Shown: positions 26,463 through 33,573 of the stretch, in pieces
Numbering within the stretch: position 1 is the first letter of the stretch
Layout: each line of letters starts with the position of its first letter
Assembly (NCBI RefSeq): GCF_016632335.1
Contig: NZ_JAEPBG010000006.1
Location: forward strand, 62,001 to 126,000
Direction of reading: 5' to 3'
From: Noviherbaspirillum pedocola
GTDB taxonomy: Bacteria > Pseudomonadota > Gammaproteobacteria > Burkholderiales > Burkholderiaceae_D
Length of the DNA stretch: 64,000 bases
Program-made: the position numbers and the translations under genes
The notes under the pieces: model-generated
Told to the model about the DNA's origin: nothing
What the model saw: only the letters and a program-made list of their open reading frames with translations
Databases searched by the model: none

Positions 26463-26735
26463 ATGAAAGTTCTGAACCAAGCCACCAAAGCCGCCAATCA
26501 ACGCGTGCTCACGACTCTGAACTCGAATGACAAGGAACGTTTCTCCCGTTACCCCGTGCATGAAGCGGAGTTCTGGGCGAAAGTCTTTGGAATGGCTGCC
26601 GATCGCAAAACGGCAGAAAAGGTTCTAGAGGAAATGGGCGTGCTGGAAAACGAGCCCTGCGCAGACAATGACCGGATCTATCGTTGCATTGAAACGGCCA
26701 AGCAAAAAGCGCGACGCACTCTGGCGTCGCACTAA
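26463..26735 (+). CDS. Small hypothetical protein
   Basis: 90-residue soluble, helical and basic protein of unknown function (KAANQRVLTTLNSNDKERFSR, ETAKQKARRTL). It contains VHEAEFWAKVFGMAADRKTAEKVLEEMG, possibly a helix-turn-helix. It is the first gene after promoter P2 and ends four bases from the convergent 26740 gene. Confidence 0.6.
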   Translation: MKVLNQATKAANQRVLTTLNSNDKERFSRYPVHEAEFWAKVFGMAADRKTAEKVLEEMGVLENEPCADNDRIYRCIETAKQKARRTLASH

Positions 26736-26739
26736 TCCA

Positions 26740-26985
26740 TCAATGTAGTGTCAGCCCTATGGCTGTGGTGACGCGACCCTGGGCTCCCAGGGTCGTGTCT
26801 GCCGCTTGCATGGCCTGGTTGGCGAGCTTCACAAACAGTTCGACCTTTTCGGACGCCTTATCCGCACGCATCGCATCGGCCAGCGTCTTGGCCATCTCTT
26901 CCTCGCACGTCAGGCTGTTCGTGGCCTCGCTGGTGCGCTGCAACCATTCTTCGAACTGGTCCGGCGACATTTCATTCAGGTCCAT
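26740..26985 (-). CDS. Small hypothetical protein (reverse strand)
   Basis: 81-residue acidic helical protein of unknown function (FEEWLQRTSEATNSLTCEEEMAK, KVELFVKLANQAMQAADT). It is the only reverse-strand small gene in the array between 18.8 and 29.5 kb. I chose the ATG at 26985 because GGAG lies 6-7 bases upstream; an ATG at 26997 is also in frame. It converges on the 26463 gene. Confidence 0.55.
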   Translation of the reverse strand: MDLNEMSPDQFEEWLQRTSEATNSLTCEEEMAKTLADAMRADKASEKVELFVKLANQAMQAADTTLGAQGRVTTAIGLTLH

Positions 26986-27168
26986 CTGTTTCTCCATTTG
27001 TTGCCATGGTGTGACGGCTAGATTCTAGCGCAAGACATTGTCCGCACACGCTACGGCACACTTTCAATTTGGCCGCGATTTGCATTTTTCTTATGGAAAT
27101 GCATATCCCGGAGTACCGGGTCCCCGCTTTCTTACCTGCCGTCTTGCGGCAAATTTTGGGGATCAATT

Positions 27169-27828
27169 ATGTTTTCTACAATCGAAGCACCCAACGTTGA
27201 AGGAGCGCAGGCCGATTTTTTCAACATTAGCCTCCCGCTTTCTCCGCCGGCGCCGCGTGCGCCCACCCTCATTCCCGTAGCTGCGGTCAAACCTTCGGCA
27301 ACGCGTGCTCGTACTGCGAAGCCAGCCGTCAAGCCCCAGCCCATACCAGAACCCGAGGCACCCGACGCAACGGAGGAAGACCTCCACGCCGTCTTCGCCG
27401 AAATCGACGATGAGGACAGCGCGGCATCGGGAACGTATTCGCTCGACGTGCGCTTCTCCGATGAGCCTGAGACCATCGTCGCCAAGCGCATGTTCCGCCT
27501 GCTGCTGGCGGACCTGTCCGGCACGACTTCCGGCGAGCCCGACCTGTTCGGACAAATCATCGACAGCGAGCGGGAGATACGCAAGTTCGACGCGCTGACC
27601 TGGCTCTATAACCTGAATCCGGATGGCGCGCAGATGTCGTTCGACTGGGTCTGCGATGAACTCGGCATCGACCCCGAAGCGATCCGGCGCATGACGGCTG
27701 CAAACATGCGCGCCGAGCTCAAGCGGCTGCTGCATGTCCTGTCCTGCATGGTCAGCCCGGAGCATGCAAAGAACTGCGAGTGCGAACTCGCGGAATACGT
27801 CAACCTCGCTGGCTGGAACGCGAGGTGA
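27169..27828 (+). CDS. Hypothetical protein with proline-rich N-terminus
   Basis: 219-residue protein of unknown function. The first 75 residues are Pro/Ala/Lys-rich and probably disordered (PAPRAPTLIPVAAVKPS). An acidic segment (EEDLHAVFAEIDDEDS) follows, then a compact helical domain (FRLLLADLSGTT, WVCDELGIDPEAIRRMTAANMR) with three Cys near the end (VLSCMVSPEHAKNCECELAEY). Helix-turn-helix-like spacing is visible near 170-195. Function unknown. Confidence 0.6.
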   Translation: MFSTIEAPNVEGAQADFFNISLPLSPPAPRAPTLIPVAAVKPSATRARTAKPAVKPQPIPEPEAPDATEEDLHAVFAEIDDEDSAASGTYSLDVRFSDEPETIVAKRMFRLLLADLSGTTSGEPDLFGQIIDSEREIRKFDALTWLYNLNPDGAQMSFDWVCDELGIDPEAIRRMTAANMRAELKRLLHVLSCMVSPEHAKNCECELAEYVNLAGWNAR

Positions 27829-27837
27829 ACCCCACGA

Positions 27838-27929
27838 AGCCCCTACGGGGCTTCCTTGCCTGATCGGGCGAGGAAGCCTTGCCGCCAGCAGGGCCATCTC
27901 CTTATCAACGCCGGTTCCCGGCAAGGAGA
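27838..27929 (+). promoter_or_regulatory. Two-hairpin SD-sequestering leader (27935 gene)
   Basis: GAAGCCCC-tac-GGGGCTTC is followed by CTTCCTTGCC...GGGCGAGGAAG (hairpin-1 position). The anti-SD TCTCCTT (27897-27903) exactly complements AAGGAGA (27923-27929). GCCGG-ttc-CCGGC (27910-27922) lies between and directly abuts the SD, so the two stems could stack. Confidence 0.7.
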
Positions 27930-27934
27930 CCATC

Positions 27935-28099
27935 ATGAAATTCTTCCTGACCCTGTTCTTCCTGGGGTTGGTGTTGCTGTTCCTGCTGCCATCCGTGTTC
28001 AGCGGTTTCAACGACGACCTCAAGCAGCAACAAAACGATGAGGATGACAAGTTGACCCTCAAGGGCGACTACGTCTTCGATAAAGACTTCGATGACTGA
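27935..28099 (+). CDS. Small single-span membrane protein
   Basis: 54 residues. A hydrophobic N-terminal helix (FFLTLFFLGLVLLFLLPSVF) is followed by an acidic tail (DDLKQQQNDEDDKL). Its stop overlaps the ATG of the SbcD gene (ATGACTGA), so the two are translationally coupled and it may anchor or accompany SbcD; that is inference. Confidence 0.65.
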   Translation: MKFFLTLFFLGLVLLFLLPSVFSGFNDDLKQQQNDEDDKLTLKGDYVFDKDFDD

Positions 28100-29501
28100 A
28101 AGGACCCCTCACATGAAAATCGGTCATTTCAGCGATCTGCACTACTGCCCGGCCTACCTGGCGGAAGCGGATCGCTGCTTTTCTTTTGCGATTCAGGACG
28201 CCATCGCACACGGCATCGATGTCGCCATTCTTTCCGGCGATGCGACGCATCATCGCCTTGAAGTCCATTCCCCCGCACTGCGCCTTCTCGCGCAGCGCAT
28301 TCAGCAGCTGGCCAATCACTGCCCGGTGCTGATTCTGCAAGGCACCTTCTCGCATGATCCCCCGGGCATGCTGCACATGCTGCAGATGATCGGCGCGCGC
28401 CATCCGATCGCCATTGCCGACCGCATCGGGCTCGTCGGCCTGACAACTGAAGGCCAATGGGTCGAACCGGCGTGCGATGCGTCGGCCGCGCTGACGCTCG
28501 CCGTGACGTGCGTGCCGACGGTGAACAAGGCCGACCTCGTGCCACTCGTTGGCGCGGAGGACGCCAGCGCCGAGATGGGCAACCAGCTCGCCGCGATCAT
28601 GGCGTCGTTTGCCCCTGCGAACGACGCATATCGCGATGCCGGCGTACCGACAGTGCTGGTCAGCCACGGCACGGTCCAGGGGTCGCTCAACGAAAGCGGC
28701 GTGCCGATGGCCGGACTCGATCACGAGTTCACCATCGGCGCCCTGTATTCGGCGCACGCCAGCGCGGTCATGCTTGGGCACATCCACAAGCATCAAGTGT
28801 GGGAACGCAACTTCGCTGGCATCGAGCAGAAGATCGCCTATGCCGGTTCGCCCGGACGTTTTCACTATGGCGAAATCGGCGACAAGGTGTACCTGCTGTG
28901 GCATCTCGAAGCCAACACGGTGGACATCGAGCCCATTGTGACGCCATCGCGTGCCATGATCGATCTCGAGTTTCCCGGTGCACCCGATCTGGACGAAATC
29001 GCGTCGGTGGCTGCGCAATGTGCCAACGCCTATGTGCGGGTGCGCTGCAGCGTGGACGCGGAACATGCGCCCAACGTCGACCGCGCCGGTATTCGCCAGA
29101 TCCTCGCAGCGGCCGCCGAAGTCAAGATCGAGGTCGAGGTGTTGTCCATCCAGCGCCAGCGGTGCGAAGGCATTTCCCGGCTGCCGGACCTGCACTCGCG
29201 CTTTCTGCGCTGGTGCGAAATCAGCGGCACGGCGACCGAGGGCCTTGTGGAGCGGCTGGACTTGCTCAACACGGGTGAGCCCGAGGAAATTGTCGCGAGG
29301 CTGCTGACGCAACCCGAGCCGCCATCCGCGGTGGCGTCGTCCGATCTGAGCGATCGGGTTCGCAAGGACGCCATCGATGTGGCGTCGGGGAATGACGTCG
29401 AGGTACCGGAAGAAGCGGCTCAAGCTTCTCTGTCCGCGACTGCGACGATGCATCACCAAAGTCCCGCCGCTCTGGGCGATCTGCTTGCTGATCTGATCTA
29501 A
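28092..29501 (+). CDS. sbcD: SbcD/Mre11-type nuclease subunit
   Basis: 469-residue metallophosphoesterase of the SbcD/Mre11 family, the nuclease half of the SbcCD complex that opens DNA ends and cleaves hairpins and palindromes. Metal ligands visible: D15 and H17 (SDLHY), D50 (SGDATHH), H88-D89 (GTFSHD, a variant of the usual GNHD), VSHG and GHIHKH. The capping-domain segment AGSPGRFHYGE follows. The C-terminal 180 residues diverge from chromosomal SbcD. The 28092 start overlaps the previous stop; an ATG at 28113 (MKIGHF) is an alternative. Its partner SbcC is 4 kb downstream. Confidence 0.85.
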   Translation: MTERTPHMKIGHFSDLHYCPAYLAEADRCFSFAIQDAIAHGIDVAILSGDATHHRLEVHSPALRLLAQRIQQLANHCPVLILQGTFSHDPPGMLHMLQMIGARHPIAIADRIGLVGLTTEGQWVEPACDASAALTLAVTCVPTVNKADLVPLVGAEDASAEMGNQLAAIMASFAPANDAYRDAGVPTVLVSHGTVQGSLNESGVPMAGLDHEFTIGALYSAHASAVMLGHIHKHQVWERNFAGIEQKIAYAGSPGRFHYGEIGDKVYLLWHLEANTVDIEPIVTPSRAMIDLEFPGAPDLDEIASVAAQCANAYVRVRCSVDAEHAPNVDRAGIRQILAAAAEVKIEVEVLSIQRQRCEGISRLPDLHSRFLRWCEISGTATEGLVERLDLLNTGEPEEIVARLLTQPEPPSAVASSDLSDRVRKDAIDVASGNDVEVPEEAAQASLSATATMHHQSPAALGDLLADLI

Positions 29502-29539
29502 AGCGTCTTGTCGTAAGGCGTCGCAACGCCATGACATAA

Positions 29540-29568
29540 AAAACAGAGGCGCCATGCGCCTCTGTTTC
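29540..29568. terminator. Bidirectional terminator
   Basis: AAACAGAGGCGC and GCGCCTCTGTTT form a perfect stem around a short loop, with A-run before and T-run after, between the convergent sbcD and pilA genes. Confidence 0.75.
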
Positions 29569-29589
29569 CTCTTCCCTTCCACCGCAATA

Positions 29590-30039
29590 TCAGCCGGGGT
29601 TGATGCCGCACTTGGCTTTGGTACAGGTGCCGCTAACGACCCAAGTGATGTTGGTCGCATTGACCGTTGGCGTCATGATCAGCGTAAAGCCTCCCACGGC
29701 CGAAGTGCCGGTTGCGGTAATCGCTGCGGTCGTGGCATCGATAGTCAGCACGCCGGCGGCATACTTCGGCGTGGGCAACGTCAGATTCAGCTTGGTGGCG
29801 CTGTCGCATTGGGTCAAATCGCCGGCGTTGTTCTGCGCGCATTCCGCGATGGCCAGCTTGACCGGATCCATCGCGACGATGTTTTCCTGCCATTTGGCGC
29901 GCGTTACATAGTCTTGGTACTGCGGGATAGCTACCGCAGCCAGGATGCCGATGATGGCGACCACGATCATCAACTCGATCAGCGTAAAACCCTGCTGTCC
30001 GCGCTGCTGTCGCGCGTTCCGGACGATTTTCATTGTCAT
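29590..30039 (-). CDS. pilA: Type IVa major pilin (copy 2)
   Basis: 149-residue prepilin. A short basic leader ends QQ-G, followed by the mature start [18 protein letters not shown] with Glu at position 5, the signature for the prepilin peptidase and assembly. The C-terminal disulfide region has C...C near the end ([13 protein letters not shown]), and [13 protein letters not shown] supplies another pair. It lies 117 bases downstream of a second pilin on the same strand with nearly the same protein but different silent codons, indicating an old tandem duplication. An in-frame ATG at 30033 is an alternative start. Confidence 0.93.
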   Translation of the reverse strand: MTMKIVRNARQQRGQQGFTLIELMIVVAIIGILAAVAIPQYQDYVTRAKWQENIVAMDPVKLAIAECAQNNAGDLTQCDSATKLNLTLPTPKYAAGVLTIDATTAAITATGTSAVGGFTLIMTPTVNATNITWVVSGTCTKAKCGINPG

Positions 30040-30074
30040 GACAGTGATTCCCTTAAAAAAAATGCCTGTTCAAA

Positions 30075-30117
30075 AACGAATCGACCCGGCGTTCTCCGTG
30101 AAATTGGATAGGCCGGG
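30075..30117 (-). terminator. Possible terminator between the pilins
   Basis: GACCCGGC and GCCGGGTC form an inverted repeat flanking about 22 bases; on the reverse strand it is followed shortly by a T-rich stretch. Confidence 0.4.
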
Positions 30118-30156
30118 TCATGGCTAAGAGCGCGTTATGTTTCAACTAGCCGGGCA

Positions 30157-30594
30157 TCAGCCGGGGTTGATGCCGCACTTGGCTTTGGTACAGGTGCCGC
30201 TGACTACCCACGTGATGTTGGTCGCGTTGACTGTCGGGGTCATGATCAGCGTATAGCTGCCGACAGCCGAGGTGCCGGTGGCCGTGATTGCCGCGGTCGA
30301 TGCAGTCAGCGCCAGCGCGCCGGAAGCATATTTCGGCGTCGGCAGCGTGACGTTGAGCTTGGTGGCGGTATCGCACTGGGTCAGATCGCCGGCGTTGTTC
30401 TGCGCGCACTCGGCGATAGCCAGCTTGATGGGCTCCATCGCGACGATGTTCTCCTGCCACTTGGCGCGGGTCACATAGTCCTGGTATTGCGGGATGGCTA
30501 CCGCGGCCAGGATGCCGATGATGGCGACCACGATCATCAACTCGATCAGGGTGAAGCCCTGCTGTCCGCGCTGCTGTCGGTATACGTGTTTCAT
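30157..30594 (-). CDS. pilA: Type IVa major pilin (copy 1)
   Basis: 145-residue prepilin, upstream member of the tandem pair. Leader [13 protein letters not shown], then [18 protein letters not shown] with Glu5. It differs from copy 2 mainly in the segment [14 protein letters not shown], which lies in a surface-exposed region in pilins. Same C-terminal CTKAKC loop. AGGA lies 8 bases before the ATG. It could form the pilus shaft with the minor pilins encoded at 52.7-60.5 kb. Confidence 0.93.
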   Translation of the reverse strand: MKHVYRQQRGQQGFTLIELMIVVAIIGILAAVAIPQYQDYVTRAKWQENIVAMEPIKLAIAECAQNNAGDLTQCDTATKLNVTLPTPKYASGALALTASTAAITATGTSAVGSYTLIMTPTVNATNITWVVSGTCTKAKCGINPG

Positions 30595-30811
30595 AGGTCC
30601 TCGTGAGGGTAAGTGGTTGATCTGTGCCGATTCATCTAGCCGATCCAGAATAGATCAGCTAATTGCACACGGGAAACCAAATGCTCACGAGCAATTAACG
30701 CGATTCGCTTTTCAGCAGTCGTTTTCGCGTCTCCACGGCGCGGTGTCTTCACATAAGCAGGTGCCGGATGCGGCAAGCCTGTTCCTTCCATCTTCTCAAC
30801 CAGGAATTTTC

Positions 30812-31459
30812 ATGAAAATTATCGTAAGCATTCTCTTTGCCTTGCTCGCGCCGATCAGCCATGCGCAGGCATTCTCTCTCGAAGGCTTGATGAACCAGGC
30901 GCTCGCACAAGGCGCGCGTACGCTCAACAAGACGGTCTCGCTGCGTGAACAGGGCGCCATGGCTGTCAATGCCCCGAGCGACCAGCAGATCGAAATCGCG
31001 TTCTCCCCGAATGCCGGCGCGCAGGCGCTCGTTATCAAGGCGATCCGCTCCGCGAAGTCCTCGATCCGGCTCGCCGGCTACTCGTTCACCTCCAAACCGG
31101 TTCTGACCGCGTTGATCGACGCGAAAAAACGGGGCGTGGACGTCAAGTTGGTGCTCGACTATAAAAATAATTTTGCCGAGTGCGGGCGCCGTTGCGCTGG
31201 CATGCATGCCGTCGCTGCGGCGGTGAATGCGGGCATCGACACTCGCGTGATCAGCCGCTACCCAATCTTCCATCACAAGTTCGTCGTCATCGACAACCGA
31301 CACGTGCAGACCGGATCGTTCAATTATTCCGCTGCCGCCGAAAAGTCGAATGCCGAGAACGTCATCGTCATCTGGAACAACCCAGCTGTCGCCAAGACGT
31401 ACACCCAGCAGTGGGATCGTCACTGGGCAGAAGCGCAGTCTGCGCCGATGTCCTACTGA
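30812..31459 (+). CDS. Secreted PLD-family nuclease (Nuc-like)
   Basis: 215-residue phospholipase-D-superfamily protein with one HKD motif, like the Nuc/endonuclease group of IncN plasmids and relatives. A signal peptide (residues 1-20, cleavage near AQA-F) directs export. The motif H155-K156 with D161 (HHKFVVIDNRHVQTGSF) is intact, and active enzymes of this type dimerise. DNA or phospholipid cleavage is inferred from the family; nuclease is more likely given the small size. AGGA precedes the ATG at 30812. Confidence 0.85.
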   Translation: MKIIVSILFALLAPISHAQAFSLEGLMNQALAQGARTLNKTVSLREQGAMAVNAPSDQQIEIAFSPNAGAQALVIKAIRSAKSSIRLAGYSFTSKPVLTALIDAKKRGVDVKLVLDYKNNFAECGRRCAGMHAVAAAVNAGIDTRVISRYPIFHHKFVVIDNRHVQTGSFNYSAAAEKSNAENVIVIWNNPAVAKTYTQQWDRHWAEAQSAPMSY

Positions 31460-31473
31460 TCCATGTTTTCACC

Positions 31474-31520
31474 AAGCCCCGCAAGGGGCTTTCTTCTGGC
31501 GCTTCGCGGCGCAAGAAGAA
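31474..31520 (+). terminator. Tandem hairpins downstream of the nuclease gene
   Basis: AAGCCCC-gcaa-GGGGCTT (31474-31491) is followed by a second stem CTTTCTTCT...AGAAGAAAG. The T-rich tract of the first is imperfect. Confidence 0.6.
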
Positions 31521-31649
31521 AGCCTACTCAAACTGCCCGTCACGCAGAAACGGGCGCAGTTGGCCTGCGCATTCACCGCCCTATCGCACGTCCTCGCGTC
31601 GTATGCTCAATGCCGCAGCACCGCCATACAGACGAATGTGGAGTAGACG

Positions 31650-32045
31650 ATGAGACTGAGCGTAGACATCCCCAACGGCCCACCTACAGCAGCACAGGTC
31701 CGCATGGCCAGGCGCGCAATACTGCGCCAGCTCGTTACGGTCATCCTGATCTTCCCGATAGCCATTGCAGGAATCGCCATGAGCGCCAGCATCTGCACTG
31801 CGCCGGCATATATCGCCGTTCTCATCGGAAGCGTCATGTACCTGCTCTATCTGACCAACGACGGTCAATGGCTCCTTTTCAGCTACGTCACGCCGCAGCA
31901 GGCTGCGATGCTGACGGCATGGGAAGAAAGTAATGCAGCGATCGCGCGCTACTGCGCCCGGCTGCGCTTTCAGGGTCGTGCGCCGACCGACTGCGAATAC
32001 CGCGCGATGCTCCGCTTCCTGCGTAGCGCGCAAAAACCCGCATAA
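31650..32045 (+). CDS. Small membrane protein
   Basis: 131 residues with two predicted membrane helices (LRQLVTVILIFPIAIAGIAM and ICTAPAYIAVLIGSVMYLLY) and a cytoplasmic-looking basic C-terminal half (AIARYCARLRFQGRAPTDCEYR). GTGGAG precedes the ATG. Unknown function; no family recognised. Confidence 0.6.
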   Translation: MRLSVDIPNGPPTAAQVRMARRAILRQLVTVILIFPIAIAGIAMSASICTAPAYIAVLIGSVMYLLYLTNDGQWLLFSYVTPQQAAMLTAWEESNAAIARYCARLRFQGRAPTDCEYRAMLRFLRSAQKPA

Positions 32046-32226
32046 CGGACCATCGGTCCCCGGCAGGACTCTGCCTCCGGACATTGCGCAAAGCACCCTC
32101 CCGATCCGTTGGACGGTTGAGATCGAAGCGGGTACAAGGGATACAAACAATAAGCCGGAGGGAGCATCGGGGCAGATCCCGATGCGCGTAGGCAGGCAGT
32201 CATCCCCCAACGCACGAGGAGACAAC

Positions 32227-33273
32227 ATGCAGAACACGAAGCGCGGTACCGCACGCACCTTGGCAACGCTGGCGACAGCGATATCGCTGGCCTCTCTCGC
32301 AATGACCGCTGAAGCTGCTGCGCCAGCACTTCAGGGGTACGGCGCAACAAGCCCAGTTGTGGCCGGCATTTCATCCGGCGGCTACATGGCCGTGCAGATG
32401 CAGGTCGCCTATTCCGCGACCTTCAAGGGCGCGGCGGTGTTCGCCGGCGGCCCGTACTACTGCGCGCAGGACAACGCATCGACGGCCACCACAACCTGCG
32501 AAAAGAACAGCCCGGCGATTCCCCTGTCTACGCTCGAAGCCGACACGAACCAGTGGGCGCTCAATGGCTGGATTGACCCGACCGCAAACATCGGTGCGCA
32601 GAACGTCTACATGTACTCGGGCAAGAACGACACCACGGTCTACCAGAGCGTGATGAATGTCCTGTTCTCGTACGAAACGAACTACATGAAAAGCGGGAAC
32701 GTTACCTACAACAGCGGCACCAGCGCAGGCCACGGCTGGGTCACCTGGAAAACAGGGACCGGCATCAACTCGTGCAGCACCACTGCGTCGCCCTACCTTA
32801 ACAACTGCGGCAACGATCCCGAATTCGATCTGCTCAACAAGCTGTACGGCACCGTCACCGCCAGGGCATCATCCACGACCGGACAGATGCTGCAGTTCGA
32901 CCAAACCGCTTTTGTACCCAACGGGAATGCGGCCTACTACAGCTTGGACAACACGGGATATGTCTACGTGCCGAGCTACTGTGCGTCCAACTCCGGTTGC
33001 AAGGTGGTCGTTGCGATGCACGGCTGCAAGCAAAGCTACAGCGCCATCGGCAATGCGTTCATTACGAACAGCGGCCTGAACGAGTATGCGGATACCAATC
33101 AGCTTATCGTCATCTATCCGCAGACCATCGCGTCGTCGTATTCCACGTCCTACAATCCGAACGGCTGCTGGGACTGGTGGGGCTATACCGGAACGAATTA
33201 CCCGATCAAGGGCGGCGTGCAGCCATCGTTCATCAAGGCCATCGTCGACAAGGTAAGCAGCGCTCATTACTGA
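32227..33273 (+). CDS. Extracellular short-chain-length PHA (PHB) depolymerase
   Basis: 348-residue secreted esterase that hydrolyses polyhydroxybutyrate-type polymers. Signal peptide about residues 1-30 (cleavage near AEA-A). The lipase box GISSGG at 47-52 supplies the nucleophile S49. Family landmarks HGCKQSYSAIG, DTNQLIVIYPQT and NPNGCWDWWGYTG are present, and the enzyme has no separate substrate-binding domain after them. An in-frame ATG further upstream exists, but the signal peptide begins at 32227. It sits between the small membrane protein and sbcC, unrelated in function to either. Confidence 0.92.
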   Translation: MQNTKRGTARTLATLATAISLASLAMTAEAAAPALQGYGATSPVVAGISSGGYMAVQMQVAYSATFKGAAVFAGGPYYCAQDNASTATTTCEKNSPAIPLSTLEADTNQWALNGWIDPTANIGAQNVYMYSGKNDTTVYQSVMNVLFSYETNYMKSGNVTYNSGTSAGHGWVTWKTGTGINSCSTTASPYLNNCGNDPEFDLLNKLYGTVTARASSTTGQMLQFDQTAFVPNGNAAYYSLDNTGYVYVPSYCASNSGCKVVVAMHGCKQSYSAIGNAFITNSGLNEYADTNQLIVIYPQTIASSYSTSYNPNGCWDWWGYTGTNYPIKGGVQPSFIKAIVDKVSSAHY

Positions 33274-33411
33274 CGTTCTCGTTCGGTATTACGCTGAGCG
33301 CAGGGCGGCGCCACCGTAGGCTGCCCTGCCCGGCCGACCCTTCGTTTCGTCGCCGTTGCCCACCGCGCCACGCGCCAGCCGTTGCGGGATGGCGCCGGTA
33401 TCGTCAACGGC

Positions 33412-33458
33412 TTTGCGCAACCTTGAAATTGCGCTATGCTCAGTTGTCGCTACGCGGC
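33412..33458 (+). promoter_or_regulatory. Promoter P3 with start-site hairpin
   Basis: TTTGCG (33412-33417), 17-base spacer, TATGCT (33435-33440), then five bases and GTCGC-tac-GCGGC (33446-33458). Third case of this layout in the window, driving sbcC. Confidence 0.6.
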
Positions 33459-33506
33459 AGGTTCACCCAAAATCTCAAGGTTTTCCAGTGCAGCACGCAT
33501 CGGAAA

Positions 33507-33569
33507 GCCGAAAGCGGAATGCGGTTTCGGCCTCTCCTTTTTCACATCGCCGCCACGCGGCAAGGAGAG
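33507..33569 (+). promoter_or_regulatory. Two-hairpin SD-sequestering leader (sbcC)
   Basis: Hairpin 1: GCCGAAA...TTTCGGC (about 33507-33531). The anti-SD CTCTCCTT (33532-33539) is a perfect 8-base match to AAGGAGAG (33562-33569). GCCGC-cac-GCGGC (33549-33561) directly abuts the SD. ATG at 33574. This is among the strongest members of the set. Confidence 0.75.
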
Positions 33570-33573
33570 ATAA

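Larger units (their letters stand above)
33274..33573. other. Intergenic region before sbcC
   Basis: 300 bases without a gene, holding promoter P3 (33412-33458) and the sbcC leader (33507-33569). Confidence 0.6.

Noticed and set aside
28059-29660. 533-residue reverse-strand reading frame
   Set aside because: Shadow of sbcD; the forward frame holds the metallophosphoesterase motifs.
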